Shown here piece by piece: positions 46,061 to 58,172 of a stretch of 64,000 nt of DNA. Numbering within the stretch: the stretch's first letter is position 1; each line of letters opens with the position of its first letter. The stretch spans positions 186,001 through 250,000 of the forward strand of contig JALIZF010001510.1 of assembly GCA_029948255.1 (NCBI GenBank). The letters are read 5' to 3'. The stretch comes from Telmatactis stephensoni. Lineage: Eukaryota > Cnidaria > Anthozoa > Actiniaria > Isophelliidae. A program made the translations under genes and the position numbers. A model generated the notes under the pieces. The model ran no database searches and was not told the DNA's origin. It worked only from the letters and a program-made list of their open reading frames with translations.

Positions 46061-48599
46061 ATGAGCTATCTTCACAAACCCCATTCCAAACCCTTAGATC
46101 ACAGGACACCATTCCAACTTCTCCACGCACACGTTGACGCCCATCCTAACAAAGAAGCCTTTGTCTTCCGTGATGAAAAGATGAACAGAGTGTCTCTCAC
46201 CTTCCAAGAATATGAGATGAAGTCCCGATTCCTCGCTGCTGCCTTGCTCGAGATAGGTCTGGGACGAGGTGATAGAGTTCTTGTGATGTTACCAACGAAT
46301 ATTGAGTTTGTCCTCTTTCACATGGCTCTAAACAGGATTGGTGCCATTTTTGTTGCCTCTGCAGAAGATGCCTTTCCAAATATCAAAAACCTGGCTTGCG
46401 TGATTGCTCGGACTGAATCCACTACGCCTAACCACCATCAAGCAATGAAGACCACCCAAGCCTTTCTTGAGGGAAATAAGCTGAAAGCGGCGGTGGCGGT
46501 CAGCCCTAGTACTGGTCCATTGGATCATGATAAGGTTTACCTCTATGAAAAGCTCTTGCAAATGGGCCAGACCAACCCTGACTGTGATAACGTAGTACAA
46601 AGAGCTGAATCTGCCGTCCAGATGGATGATGCAGCGTTTGTTCTGTTCACATCGGGAACCACCTCCACCCCTAAACCAATCCAGTATACAAACCATGGGT
46701 TCATCAATAGAGCACTTGTACATAAAGCAGTGGTTACTTTTGACAAAGAAACGATTTTTTTCGCCGATTTGCCTTTTGACTGGGCAGGCGGATTCTGCCG
46801 CTTGGGTATTGGCGGTGTCATAGCGAAAGGCTCAACCTTGGTGTCTTTCCCTCCCAAACTTGCATTTCAAGGAGGAATGGTACAAATTATCATGAAAACC
46901 ATCGTGGAAGAAAGCTGTACCCATGCCTTCTTCGCGTCTTACATTCTTCACGATATGACGACGTGTAATGAAATTGTTGGCATGGATCTGAGTAAGCTGA
47001 AATTTGTTCACACTGGTGGTCAGCCAACTGCAGTCACTCTTCTAAAGAAAATCTTCCTACTTTTGCCTCAGTTGACGATCATCAGTATCTATGGATCAAC
47101 AGAGATGAGCCTAGTCGGTAGCCAACAGCTCACAAAGAATACTATCGATACGTCTGAGTATGGAGTAATGGATGTTATGGATGGTTTGGAATTGAAGATA
47201 GTAGATGAGGAGGGACAGCTTGTACCACTTAATACCAAAGGTATGAAACGACTTAAGGTGATCACCCATTGAGGACAGATTTTTATAGGTGTCGATTGTT
47301 TTGAGTCATTTGATAGATTTCCTAAGGGTTCTGTAGGTTCTGAAGCGGTTATTATAGGTAGCATGTACCTAACTTTCTGTTTCATCATGCAGTTTCCATG
47401 TTAATATACAATAAGTAATTGTGGGACTAAATATGTTATTAAAGCATAGATTCGCTATCACGCGCGCTGTGATTGGACAGAAAGCTATGAACTATTTGAC
47501 CATGGGTTGCACCGCGCGCGCACTATCTTCGTCATCGTCCATTTCAAATCGTTCGTTTTCAAGATGGCGACACATAAAACCCACACTTTGAATGGTGAAA
47601 CAAAGTATGAACTATTTCGACATGGGCTACACGGCTCCGGTTTTAAAACTTTCTAGTCTTTGATCGACATCAATTAGTCAACAGAAAGCCGTTTGTCCAT
47701 CGCGTTATAGAGGCACTTGAGAAATGATATAGAACTCTTAACGGACTAGAGCCGTGCCACTTACGTTTATTAATCGTTCTTTTCGCGATATTCGATAATT
47801 ACGATAAATATATTGTATTGTATTGTATCTTATTGTATTGTATTGTATTGTATTGTAATGTATTGTATTGTATTGTATTGTATTGTATTGTATTGTATTG
47901 TATTGTATTGTATTGTATTGTATTGTATTGTATTGTATTGTACTGTACTGTACTGTACTGTACTGTATTGTATTGTATTGTATTGTATTAAATGGGATTT
48001 GCTTCCGAGTGTTAAAAATTGAGCACTAATTACGACATGGGTGTTAATTATTGGCAACAATGGCTAGGAATCCGAAGTTGCTCATGCGTCCATAGCGTTA
48101 CTTTGTCTGTCTTCGTCTCACAGGTGAACTGTGTGCACGATCAGCCTGGGTCTCATTTTCTAACTGGGACTTGATGCTAATCGACGATAAGCCGACCGCA
48201 GGTCTTGGAAAGAATGGCTGGTACTTCTCAAAGGACGCAGCCTCTCTTGATGAAAATGGAAAGCTCAGACTTCATGGCAGAATGGATGACATGATTAAAT
48301 GCGGCACTGAATCTATCTCCCCTTATGGCATTGAAGACCTTCTGTTGGAACACCCAGTTATCAAGAATGTATGCGTTGTGGGTGTTCCTGATCAGCGATT
48401 GTTGGAAAAATTATGTGCGTGTATCATCCTGAAGGAAGACAACCAAAGCAATAAAGAGCATCTTGAAAAAGAGATCGACGATTGGTGTACGGAGAAGTGT
48501 AAGAGGACGACAAGAGGGTCACTATGGAAACCACGTCATTATGTTTTTGTTGATAGTTTTCCACTTACCAGAACTGGTAAGTTAACTCGAGTATATTAA
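46061..48599 (+). CDS. AMP-binding protein, array copy 4, C-terminus replaced by a foldback element
   Basis: Exons 46061-47240 and 48124-48599. The frame runs through every adenylation motif including A10 'PLTRTGK', then reads 'LTRVY' and stops inside an inserted element. The predicted protein is 551 residues. The original tail ('SRRLVREMAVKKLGL') remains at 49283-49331, beyond the insertion. Because the catalytic Lys is kept, partial function is possible, but loss of the last helix makes that uncertain. Pocket segments are 'RALVHKAVVTFDKETIFFAD' and 'LPFDWAGGFCRLGIGG', with Ala-Gly and Arg changes not seen in other copies. The intron (883 bp) has (TTGTA)n and no palindromic core. Confidence 0.8.
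47812..47990 (+). repeat. (TTGTA)n microsatellite, intron of copy 4
   Basis: About 180 bp, with a short (CTGTA)n variant near 47940. Confidence 0.95.
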
Positions 48600-49282
48600 G
48601 GCCTGGGTCGATCGCTAATTGACTCAAATTCGGATAAAAAATTATTTTGAGGACATAGAAGATTTGAATGAATATTTTTCTTCGATAAGCTACTAAACTC
48701 GACGTCCTTAACTTTTTGAAGGTACTTTTATGATGTCACGTGACCTGATGACGTCATAGTCAATAAATATTATATTGTAAACTTTGAAGTAAAATGCGGT
48801 CGCGAGTATAACTGAAGACTCCAAAGTAACCATGCTAAACTGTGAGCCTTAACGTACTTCACAACATACAACCCGCAAAACCTGACTTCAGTGTTTCTCT
48901 AGTGAGATAAAGCCCAAAACAGGTCACGTGACTTTTACTGTTTTCTTTTAAAATTTGATTTACTCAGCAATGTTAAGTGTAAGACAGGTTTTTCGGGTTG
49001 TATGTTGTGAAGTACGTTAAGACTCACAGTTTAGCGTGGTTACTTTGGAGTCTTGAGTTATACTCGCGACCGCATTTTACTTTGAAGTTTACAATAAAAT
49101 ATTTGTTGACTATGACGTCATCAGGTCACGTGACATCATAAAAGTACCTTTAAAAAGTTAAGGACGTCGAGTTTAGTGGTTTATCGAAGAAAGATATTCA
49201 TTCAAATCTTCTATGTCCTCAAAATAATTTTTTATCGAATTTGAGTCAATTAGCGATCTAACCAGGCCTTAATATACTCGAG
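48586..49282. mobile_element. 697-bp foldback element in exon 2 of copy 4
   Basis: Arms of about 300 bp (48586-48885 and 48980-49282) are near-perfect inverted repeats, ending CTCGAGTATATTAAGGCCT and its mirror. The uninterrupted exon in paralogues reads GTTAAGTAG; here AA is found on both sides (48584-48585 and 49283-49284), a 2-bp duplication. No open frame of note. Confidence 0.85.
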
Positions 49283-49331
49283 AAGTAGAAGGCTGGTTCG
49301 AGAAATGGCCGTGAAAAAACTGGGACTCTGA
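49283..49331 (+). pseudogene. Severed 3' end of copy 4 exon 2
   Basis: It encodes the usual last 15 residues and stop, displaced by the foldback element. Confidence 0.85.
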
Positions 49332-49678
49332 ACAATGTCTTGACCATTTGGACATTAGTAATATTGATAACTATATATTATCACCATTACTTATTTAGTA
49401 ATTTACGTGGGGACTGCTCATTATTTATGCTAGGGGACGGGCTGAAGGACAAAAATTGAAAAATATAAAACAATTCACTCCCCCTCTCCAAACATATTCC
49501 TCGAGTTCTTATATAAAATTCAAATTAACTTTTTTTATTAATTTCTTTACTATTAAACCATTAGATATTTAATTTTTTGACACACTCGTTTTTCCAATCA
49601 TCCCGCATGGGAGCGTGATTTTAGGGATCAACACCAAAAATGCTTATCATCACGAGACCGACGGAACTTGATCATATG

Positions 49679-50446
49679 TGTGGCGAGTTAGATTTATCGT
49701 TGAATAGTAGAGCGCGCACAAAGTTTTATAGCGCGGGCGCAAATCACGTTTTGTAAATCAAATCTTTGATGATGAATATTTACAGTTAGTTTTGAGTGTT
49801 AGTTCAAGAAGAAAACCTTACAGTCTCAATTATGTCTATTTAATTTACTTCAACTGTAAATGAGTTTTGAGCTGCGTTCTCTTCTGTATGTGGGAACGCA
49901 GCTCAAAACTCAACGGCCTCAAACTAAGTAAATACGCCTCAAATCCCCCCAAAAACTAGCCAGAAGTGTTCAGTAACTATTAATCTCTATTTCTAACAAA
50001 TTTTCGAAGAATCGATTAGAAAAAGAAAGCTTTTCAGAGGCAAAATTAAACTCATGCTATTCAACTACCAAACAAGGGGTTGAATTACAACACAGGGATC
50101 CCAAACCCACTAAACCGGAACTAACCCGATTCATAAACGTTGAGGATGGTAAGCCTGTGGGATTGTCTAATTAAGTTGTTGGTTTAGCATGAATCGCTAA
50201 GTAGTTTGAATAGTGTGTTTACACTAGTTATTTTAGGTTGGTCACATATCAACTTGAAGTTTCTGCTAGTTTTGTTGTAGTTGACTTATGCATGAAATCC
50301 TTAACCTTTGTATAACAACGTAGGATAGTAATTAATTAGTTATTATTGATTACTTATCGTAGTTCTCGCCGTTCATTTGGGTTTACGTTGTGAAGTGGAA
50401 TAAACCGTAGTCAAAGTGAAGTGTTGGATTGGTTTACTTGGTCACA
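49679..50446. mobile_element. Solo LTR-like insertion (768 bp)
   Basis: It starts TGTGGCGAG and ends GGTCACA (TG..CA ends), with TATG on both sides. The same point in paralogous blocks reads GTTCATATGAAATTC without the insert. An AATAAA near 50399 fits an LTR polyadenylation signal. No internal coding region, so a solo LTR is the best reading; the family is probably Gypsy-like (inference). Confidence 0.65.
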
Positions 50447-52199
50447 TATGAAATTCTAAAATGGCAAGAGTTTTCTGTCAATTCAAAAGAAAGTACATTT
50501 TTGAGGACCACCTAAGTCACGTCACCAAGCCTAATGATGATGTTACGTTGATAGTGATGATGATGATGATGATGATAATAATGGTAGTGGGGAACATGGT
50601 GATGAGTATAGTGACAATGGAGATGATAAGGAATGATGACATGCCCATTAGTAATTGCTCCTGTGACATGTTTATAACTATGATATTATAAATATGTATT
50701 TTGTTCGTTTTATTGCTCTTTAGAAAAAGAAATAAACTCCTCTCTAAACTATTATTATTGTCTTACATTCCTTATTAGTTTTTCAAGACCGAAATAAAAT
50801 TTCAACACCCCTACTTTCTTTATGCTCCCCCTCATTTTCCTTCAGCCTCAGATATAAATAGTGAACAGTCTTTTGATCTGTTTTTCGCTTAAATAGTATT
50901 TTTTATAATTTCTTATTTCGTTGAATTTTCTTTATTTTTTCTTTTTCTGGTATTAACGCATAATTTAGGAGCCGGGCTTAATGTCAACCGCTGGACAACC
51001 AGTTCATGTCAGTCAGTTACTGAATGAAGTTTATCATTAGCATTATTGTTATTAACATTCCAAACCCAACCAGAGCCAACCCACCTAACCCAAGTAAATA
51101 AATAAACAAACAACGGCAAAGAATTTCGTCCAGTTCGTGGCGATGGTTATCTTTTGCTACGTTTGTCTGTTCACTCTTTCAAGACCTTTAGCCAAGTATT
51201 TGTATTTCTGTGAGGGTTTTTTTTTCGTTTGTGCTTCTTAGCTTAATTGGCGAGTTCTTCTTCCTCAAAGGATTTTTGAGTCCAGTCCTCCTCCTCCCCA
51301 TAATTTCTTCGTCACAGGGCAGGACAGGGACATTGCACATCTCGTCCATGGGCCCAGAGGCTAGAAGTCCACTGTCCACTCCATACTTTAGCCTTTGTCA
51401 TGACCTCTCGTGTTTTATTATTATTGGAAAACCGCCAACATTGTTTATTGCAGCGCCATAAGACTCATCAAGAACTTAGTAGGACAGTAGGACAGGTAGG
51501 ACATCCTTTCTACATACTGGTAGCGGTTTATTTGCTAACAAAGTCTCCGAAGATAAGTCAAAGACCCCTGATAAACGAAGACGCCAATTTCAAGGTAGTT
51601 TTAACATTTGTGATCACTAACCACAGTGTCTCGTTACACTCCAATGTCTCGTGACGCATATAATGTGTAAGGGAGAATTTCTTCTTTCAAATTATTGCAA
51701 AGCTGTAGCTGATGTGTTATGTGATCCTCAGACTGGTCAAACTGCACTAAAATATGACTTCTTAATGCAACATATACAATTAATACATTTAATACAGATT
51801 AAGCCTGCATAGGTGCTTTGCTTGCAGGTCGGCAGAATACTAAATGTTTAATCGTCAAATTACGAAATATGCATCTCAACATACAAACGATCTATGACGA
51901 GGTTACATGCTAAAACGTTTGTCTTGTTACGAATGACTGAGCTTTATCCACGTAGCCTTGACTTGATACCTTTGTAAGTGCATCCCGGAGATCGGCTATT
52001 CGTCTATTGACCTTTTTGGAATCTGCTCAAACACAAAATCCGCTTTCATTGTTTTTGGACACTTCGCCTACACAGACCCACTCATGCACTGAGAAACTGA
52101 AACGAACAGCGGCAGAAAACAAATCAAATCAAAACAATGGTTTAACGTTAGTATTATGTACCAATTGGCCGTATACAAGCTAGAAAACAAAGAAACTAA

Positions 52200-52207
52200 T
52201 ATAAAAA
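52200..52207 (+). promoter_or_regulatory. TATAAAAA box upstream of copy 5
   Basis: It lies 160 bp before the ATG in the shared upstream block. The gene it would drive is a pseudogene. Confidence 0.35.
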
Positions 52208-52359
52208 TTCCATCAGGGATTGGGGGAGGGGGCTAGTTAGGAAACAACGATATGTGAATGGAGAGGAATGAATAATCCAAGTGAAAACAATAGATGGCGA
52301 AACAAACTAAAGTATATTTTTCACTGTTTACTTCAGAATCTACAAGTTATTGCCACAAT

Positions 52360-54789
52360 ATGAGCTATGTTCACAAACCCCATTCCAAACCCTTAGAACA
52401 CAGGACACCATTCCAACTTCTACAAGCACATGTTGACGCCCATCCTGACAAAGAAGCCTTTGTCTTCCGTGATGAAAAGATGAACAGAGTGTCTCTCACC
52501 TTCCATGAATATGAGATGAAGTCCCGATTCCTCGCTGCTGCCTTGCTCGAGATAGGTCTGGTACGAGGGGATAGAGTTCTTGTGATGTTACCAACGAATA
52601 TTGAGTTTGTCCTCTTTCACATGGCTCTAAACAGGATTGGCGCCATTTTTGTTGCCTCTGGAGAAGATGCCTTCCCAAATATCAAAAACCTGGCTTGCGT
52701 GATTGCTCGGACTGAATCCATTACGCCTAACCACTATCAAGCAATGAAGACTACCCAAGCCTTTCTTGAGGGAAATAAGCTGAAAGCGGCCGTGGTGGTC
52801 AGCCCTAGTACTGGTCCATTGGATCATGATAAGGTTTACCTCTATGAAAAGCTCTTACAAATGGGTCAGACCAACCCTGACTGTGATAACGCTGTACAAA
52901 GAGCTGAAGCTGCCGTCCAGATGGATGATGCAGCGTTTGTTCTTTTCACATCAGGAAGCACCTCCGCCCCTAAACCAATCCAGTATACAAACCATGGGTT
53001 TATCAATGGCCGACTTGTAGATATAACAGCGGCGACTTTTGACAAAGAAACGATTTTTTTCTCCGATTTGCCTTTTGACTAGTCAGGCGGATTATGCATG
53101 GTTATTGGCGGTGTCATAGCGAAAGGCTTAACCTTTGTGCATGTCTTTCCCTCCCAAACTTGCATTTCAAGGAGGAATGGTACAAATTATCATGAAAACC
53201 ATCGTGGAAGAAAGCTGTACCCATGCATTCTTCACGTCTTACTTTCTTCACGACATGACGTCGCGTAATGAAATTGTTGACATGGATCTGAGTAAGCTGA
53301 AATTTGTTTACACTGGTGGTCAGCCAACTGCAGTCACTCTTCTAAAGAAAATCTTCCTACTTTTGCCTCACTTGACGATCATCTGTTGCTATGGATCAAC
53401 AGAGATGAACCTAGTCGGTAGGCAACAGTTCACAAAGAATAATATCGATACGTCTGAGTATGGAGTAATGGATGATATGGATGGTTTGGAATTGAAGATA
53501 GTAGATGAGGAGGGACAGCTTGTACCACTTAATGCCAAAGGTATGAAACGACTTAAGGTGATCACCCATTGAGGACAGATTTTATAGGTGTCGATTGTTT
53601 TGAGTCATTTGATAGATTTCCTAAGGGTTCTGTAGGTTCTGAAGCGGTTATTATAGGTAGCATGTACCTAACTTTCTGTTTCATCAGTTTCAATGTTAAT
53701 ATACAATAAGTAATTGTGGTACTAAATAAAATTAAAGCATAGATTCGCTATAAGTCGCGCTCTGATTGGCTAAAAAACTATGAACTATATCCCGTGTGCT
53801 GCACCGCGCGCATTATCTTCGTCATCGTATCGTCCAATTCACATTGTTGGTTTTCAAGATGGCGACACATATAACCCACACTTTGAATGGCTGAGAAAAA
53901 GTATGAACTATTTCGACATGGTCTGCATGGCTCCGGTTTTAACTTTCTAGGCTCGGATATACATTAGACAACAGAAAACCGCTTGTCCATCGCGCGTTAT
54001 AGACGCACTTGAGAAAAGATATAGAACTCGTAACGGACTAGAGTCTCACTCGGCTACGCCTCGTGCCACTTACGTTTATTAATCGTTCTTTGTATTTTCT
54101 TTGGTGCGTCTATAACGCCATGGGCGTGCGGTTTCTGTTAACAAATTGCGATAAATATATTGGATTGGATTGGATTGGATTGGATTGGATTGGATTGGAC
54201 CGTGGTTGTTATTTATTAGCAACAATGGCTAGGAGTCGGGAGTTGCTCATAGCGTTACTTTGTCTGTCTTCCTCTCACAGGTGAACTGTGTGCACGATCA
54301 GCCTGGGTCTCATTTTCTAACTGGGACTTGATGCTAATCGACGATAAGCCAACCACAGGTCTTGGAAAGAATGGCTGGCACTTCTCAAAGGACGCAGCTT
54401 CTCTTGATGAAAATGGAAAGCTCAGACTTCATGGCAGAATGGATGACATGATTAAATGCGGCACTGAATCTATCTCCCCTTATGGCATTGAAGACCTTCT
54501 GTTGGAACACCCAGTTATCAAGAATGTATGCGTTGTGGGTGTTCCTGATGAGCGGTTATTCGAAAAATTATGTGCGTGTATCATCCTGGAGGAAGATAAG
54601 CAAAGCAATCAAGGGCATCTTGAAAAAGAGATCGACGATTGGTGTACAGAGAAGTGTACGAGGACGACAAGAGGGTCACTATGGAAACCACGTCATTATG
54701 TTTTTGTTGATAGTTTTCCACTTACCAGAACTGGTAAGTTAAGTAGGAGGCTGGTTCGAGAAATGGCCGTGAAAAAACTGGGACTCTGA
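52360..54789 (+). pseudogene. AMP-binding gene, array copy 5, nonsense plus frameshift
   Basis: Exon 1 (52360-53540) has TAG at 53080 where paralogues encode the Trp of A4 'PFDW', and a 4-nt insertion near 53134-53142, just before 'FPPKLAFQGG'. Exon 2 (54281-54789) is intact, with 'GRMDDMIKCG' and 'TRTGK'. The A3 loop is altered to 'FTSGSTSAPKP'. Splice sites are conserved. High identity elsewhere suggests recent inactivation. The 740-bp intron is of the (TTGGA)n type (54158-54199) and carries the CTCGGCTACGCCTCG core near 54047. Confidence 0.85.
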
Positions 54790-56867
54790 ACAATGTCTTT
54801 GACTATTTGGCCATAATATGGATAACTATTATCACCATTACTTATTTAGTAATTTACGTGGGGACTGCTCATTATTTATGCTAGGGGACGAGCTGAAGGA
54901 CAAAAATGGAAAAATATATAAAACAATTCACCGCCCCCTCTCCAACCATTTTCCTCGAGTTCTTATATAGAATTCAAACTTTTTTATTAATTTCTTTACT
55001 ATTAAACGAGATATTAAACTTTTTGACACGCTCGTTTTTCCAATCATCCAGCTGTATGGGAGCGTGGTTTTAGGCATCAAAACCAAAAATGCTAATCATC
55101 ACGAGACCGACGGAAGTTGTTCATATGAAATTCTAAAATGGCAAGAGTTTTCTGTCAGTTCAAAAGAAAGTATATTTTGAGGACTACCTAAGTCACGTCA
55201 CCAAGCCTAATGATGATGTTGATGATGATGAACTTGGTGATGATGAATATAGTGACAATGGAGATGATAAGGAACGATGACATGCCCATTAGTAATGGTT
55301 CCTGTAACATGTTTATGATATTTGAAATATATATATATTTTGTTCATTTTATTGCTCTTTAGGAAAAGAAATATACTTCTCTTTAAACTATCATTATTGT
55401 CTTTCATTCCTTATTAGTTTTTGAAGACCGAAATAAAATTTCAACACCCCTACACTTCCTTTTGTTTAAGTTCTCAGTTCTTCTCGTATTAACGCATAAT
55501 TTAGGAGGACTTAATGTAAACTGCTGGGCAACCAGTACATGTCAGTCAGTCAACTGTTTTATCATTAGCATTATTGTTATTAACATTTCCAACCCAACCG
55601 CCAAGCCAACCCATACCAACCCAACCCAAATAAATATATCAACAACGGCAAAGAATTTCGTCCAGTTCGTGGCGATGGTTATCTTTTGTTATTATTTTTG
55701 TTATTCATTTGTCTTTTCACTCTTCCAAGACCTTTAGCCAAGTATTTGTATTTCTGTGAGTATTTTGGATTTGTGTTTGTTTGTTTGTGCTTCTTAGCTT
55801 GACGAGTTTTTCTTCTTCAAAGGATTTTCGAGTCCAGTCCTCCTCCTCCTCATTATCATTATTACAGAAATTCTTCGTCACAGGGACATTGCACATCTCG
55901 TCTATGGGCTCAGAGTCTAGACGTCCACTGTCCACTCCATATTCAATTTTAGCCTGTGTCATGACCTCTCCTGTTTTATTATTGGAAAACCGCCACTATT
56001 GTTTATTGCAGCGCCATAAGACTCATCAAGAACTTAGAAATCAGGTAGGACATCCTTTCTACACACTGGTAGCGGTTTATTTGCTAACATTTTGACAAAA
56101 TCTCCGAAAATAAGTCAAAGACCCCTGATAAACGAAGACGCCAATTTCAAGGTAGTTTTAACATTTGTGATCACCATTTTGAAAACACTAACCACAGTGT
56201 CTCGTTCCACTCCAATGTCTCGTGACGCAACTAATGTGTAAGGGAGAATTTCTTCTTTCCTGTAGCTGATGTGTTATGTGATCCTGAGAATGGTCAAACT
56301 GCACTAAAATATGACTTCTTTGAAATGCAACATATACAATTAATACATTTAATACAGATTAAACCTGCATAGGTCGCTTTGCTTGCAGAATACCAAAGGT
56401 TTAAAAGTCAAGTAACGAAATATGCTTCACTTGCCACATACAAAGGATCTATAACCAGGCTACGTGCTGAAACTTTTGTCTTGTTGCGAATGACTGAGCT
56501 TTATGCACGTAGCCTTGTCTTGATACTTTTGTAAGTGTATCCCGGAGATCGGCTATTCGTCTATTGACCTTTTTGGAATCTGCTCAAACAAAAAATCCGC
56601 TTTCATTGTTCTTGAACACTTCGCCTCCACGGACTCACTCATGCAGAAAGTGAAAGAAGCAGCGGCAGAAAACAAATCAAATCAAAACAAGGGTTTAACG
56701 TTAGTATTAGCTACTGATTGGCCGTATACAAGCTAGAAAACAAAGAAACTATAATGTAGGACGAATAAAAAAATTATATCGGGGATTGGGGGAGGGGGCT
56801 AGTTAGGAAACAACCATATGTGAATGGAGAGGGATGAATAATCCAAATGAAAACAATAGATGGCGAA
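54790..56867. repeat. Array intergenic block after copy 5
   Basis: Same unit as after copy 3. The TATAAAAA at the position used in other copies is degraded to AATAAAAAAA near 56765. No exon recognised. Confidence 0.7.
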
Positions 56868-57436
56868 ACAATACAATACAATACAATACAATACAATACA
56901 ATACAATACAATACAATACAATACAATACAATACAATACAATACAATACAATACAATACAATACAAACTTTATTGTTATTCCAATAAATGGCTTTTCAAT
57001 GCTAATTTACAAAAACTGAAAAATTCACGAATATATAATATATTAGAACGGTCATCTTTCAATCAACTTTCAATTTTATCATTCATCAATAAAATTGAAA
57101 GTTGAAAGTTGATTGAATGATGACCGTTTTTATATATAAACTTAAAAAAACTCATTAATAATTCATAAGGCAAACACAATGAAAATCGCCACCGTGACGA
57201 GTGTCTTTATATCTGATAAAGATTCGGCCTAATTTACATCAACTTTAACCTCGATTTTCTCCAAGATAAATGAAGATATTTTTGAATTTCTTTTAGAGAA
57301 CAACTCTAATATGTGTTGGAGTTTTTTAAGCCGTATAAAGAACTCGAGATCGTGTTTTATCGGTATAAAGATCCTCGCCTACGGCTCGGATCTTTATATC
57401 CGATAAAACACTCTCTCTCGTTCTTTATACTATACA
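56868..57436. mobile_element. Composite insertion in the upstream region of copy 6
   Basis: Other copies read GATGGCGAAACAAACTAAAG continuously. Here about 570 bp intervene. They consist of (ATACA)n at 56868-56966 followed by AACTTTATTGTTATT (the mirror of a retroposon-like tail), a hairpin at 57045-57128, and a palindrome at 57318-57428 centred on CTCGCCTACGGCTCG. Confidence 0.65.
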
Positions 57437-58172
57437 AAGTAAAGTATAGTTTTCACTGTTTACTCTTTCAGAATCTACAAGTCATTGCCACAATATGAGC
57501 TATGTTCACAAACCCCATTCCAAACCCTTAGAACACAGGACACCATTCCAACTTCTACAAGCACATGTTGACGCCCATCCTGACAAAGAAGCCTTTGTCT
57601 TCCGTGATGAAAAGATGAACAGAGTGTCTCTCACCTTCCATGAATATGAGATGAAGTCCCGATTCCTCGCTGCTGCCTTGCTCGAGATAGGTCTGGTACG
57701 AGGGGATAGAGTTCTTGTGATGTTACCAACGAATATAGAGTTTGTCCTCTTTCACATGGCTCTAAACAGGATTGGTGCGATTTTTGTTACCTCTGCAGAA
57801 GATGCCTTCCCAAATATCAAAAACCTGGCTTGCGTGATTGCTCGGACTGAATCCACTACGCCTAACCACCATCAAGCAATGAAGACTACCCAAGCCTTTC
57901 TTGAGGGAAATAAGCTGAAAGCGGCCGTGGCGGTCAGCCCTACTACTGGTCCATTGGATCATGATAAGGCTTACCCCTATGAAAAGCTCTTACAAATGGG
58001 CCAGACCAACCCTGACTGTGATAACGCTGTACAAAGAGCTGAAGCTGCCGTCCAGATGGATGATGCAGCGTTTGTTCTGTTCACATCGGGAACCACCTCC
58101 ACCCCTAAACCAATCCAGTATACAAACCATGGGTTCAACGCCCACAGTACATGTAACGCCCACAGTACATGT

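Larger units (their letters stand above)
49332..52359. repeat. Array intergenic block after copy 4 and 5' region of copy 5
   Basis: Same unit as after copy 3 but interrupted by the LTR-like insertion. TATAAAAA at 52200-52207. No exon recognised. Confidence 0.7.
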
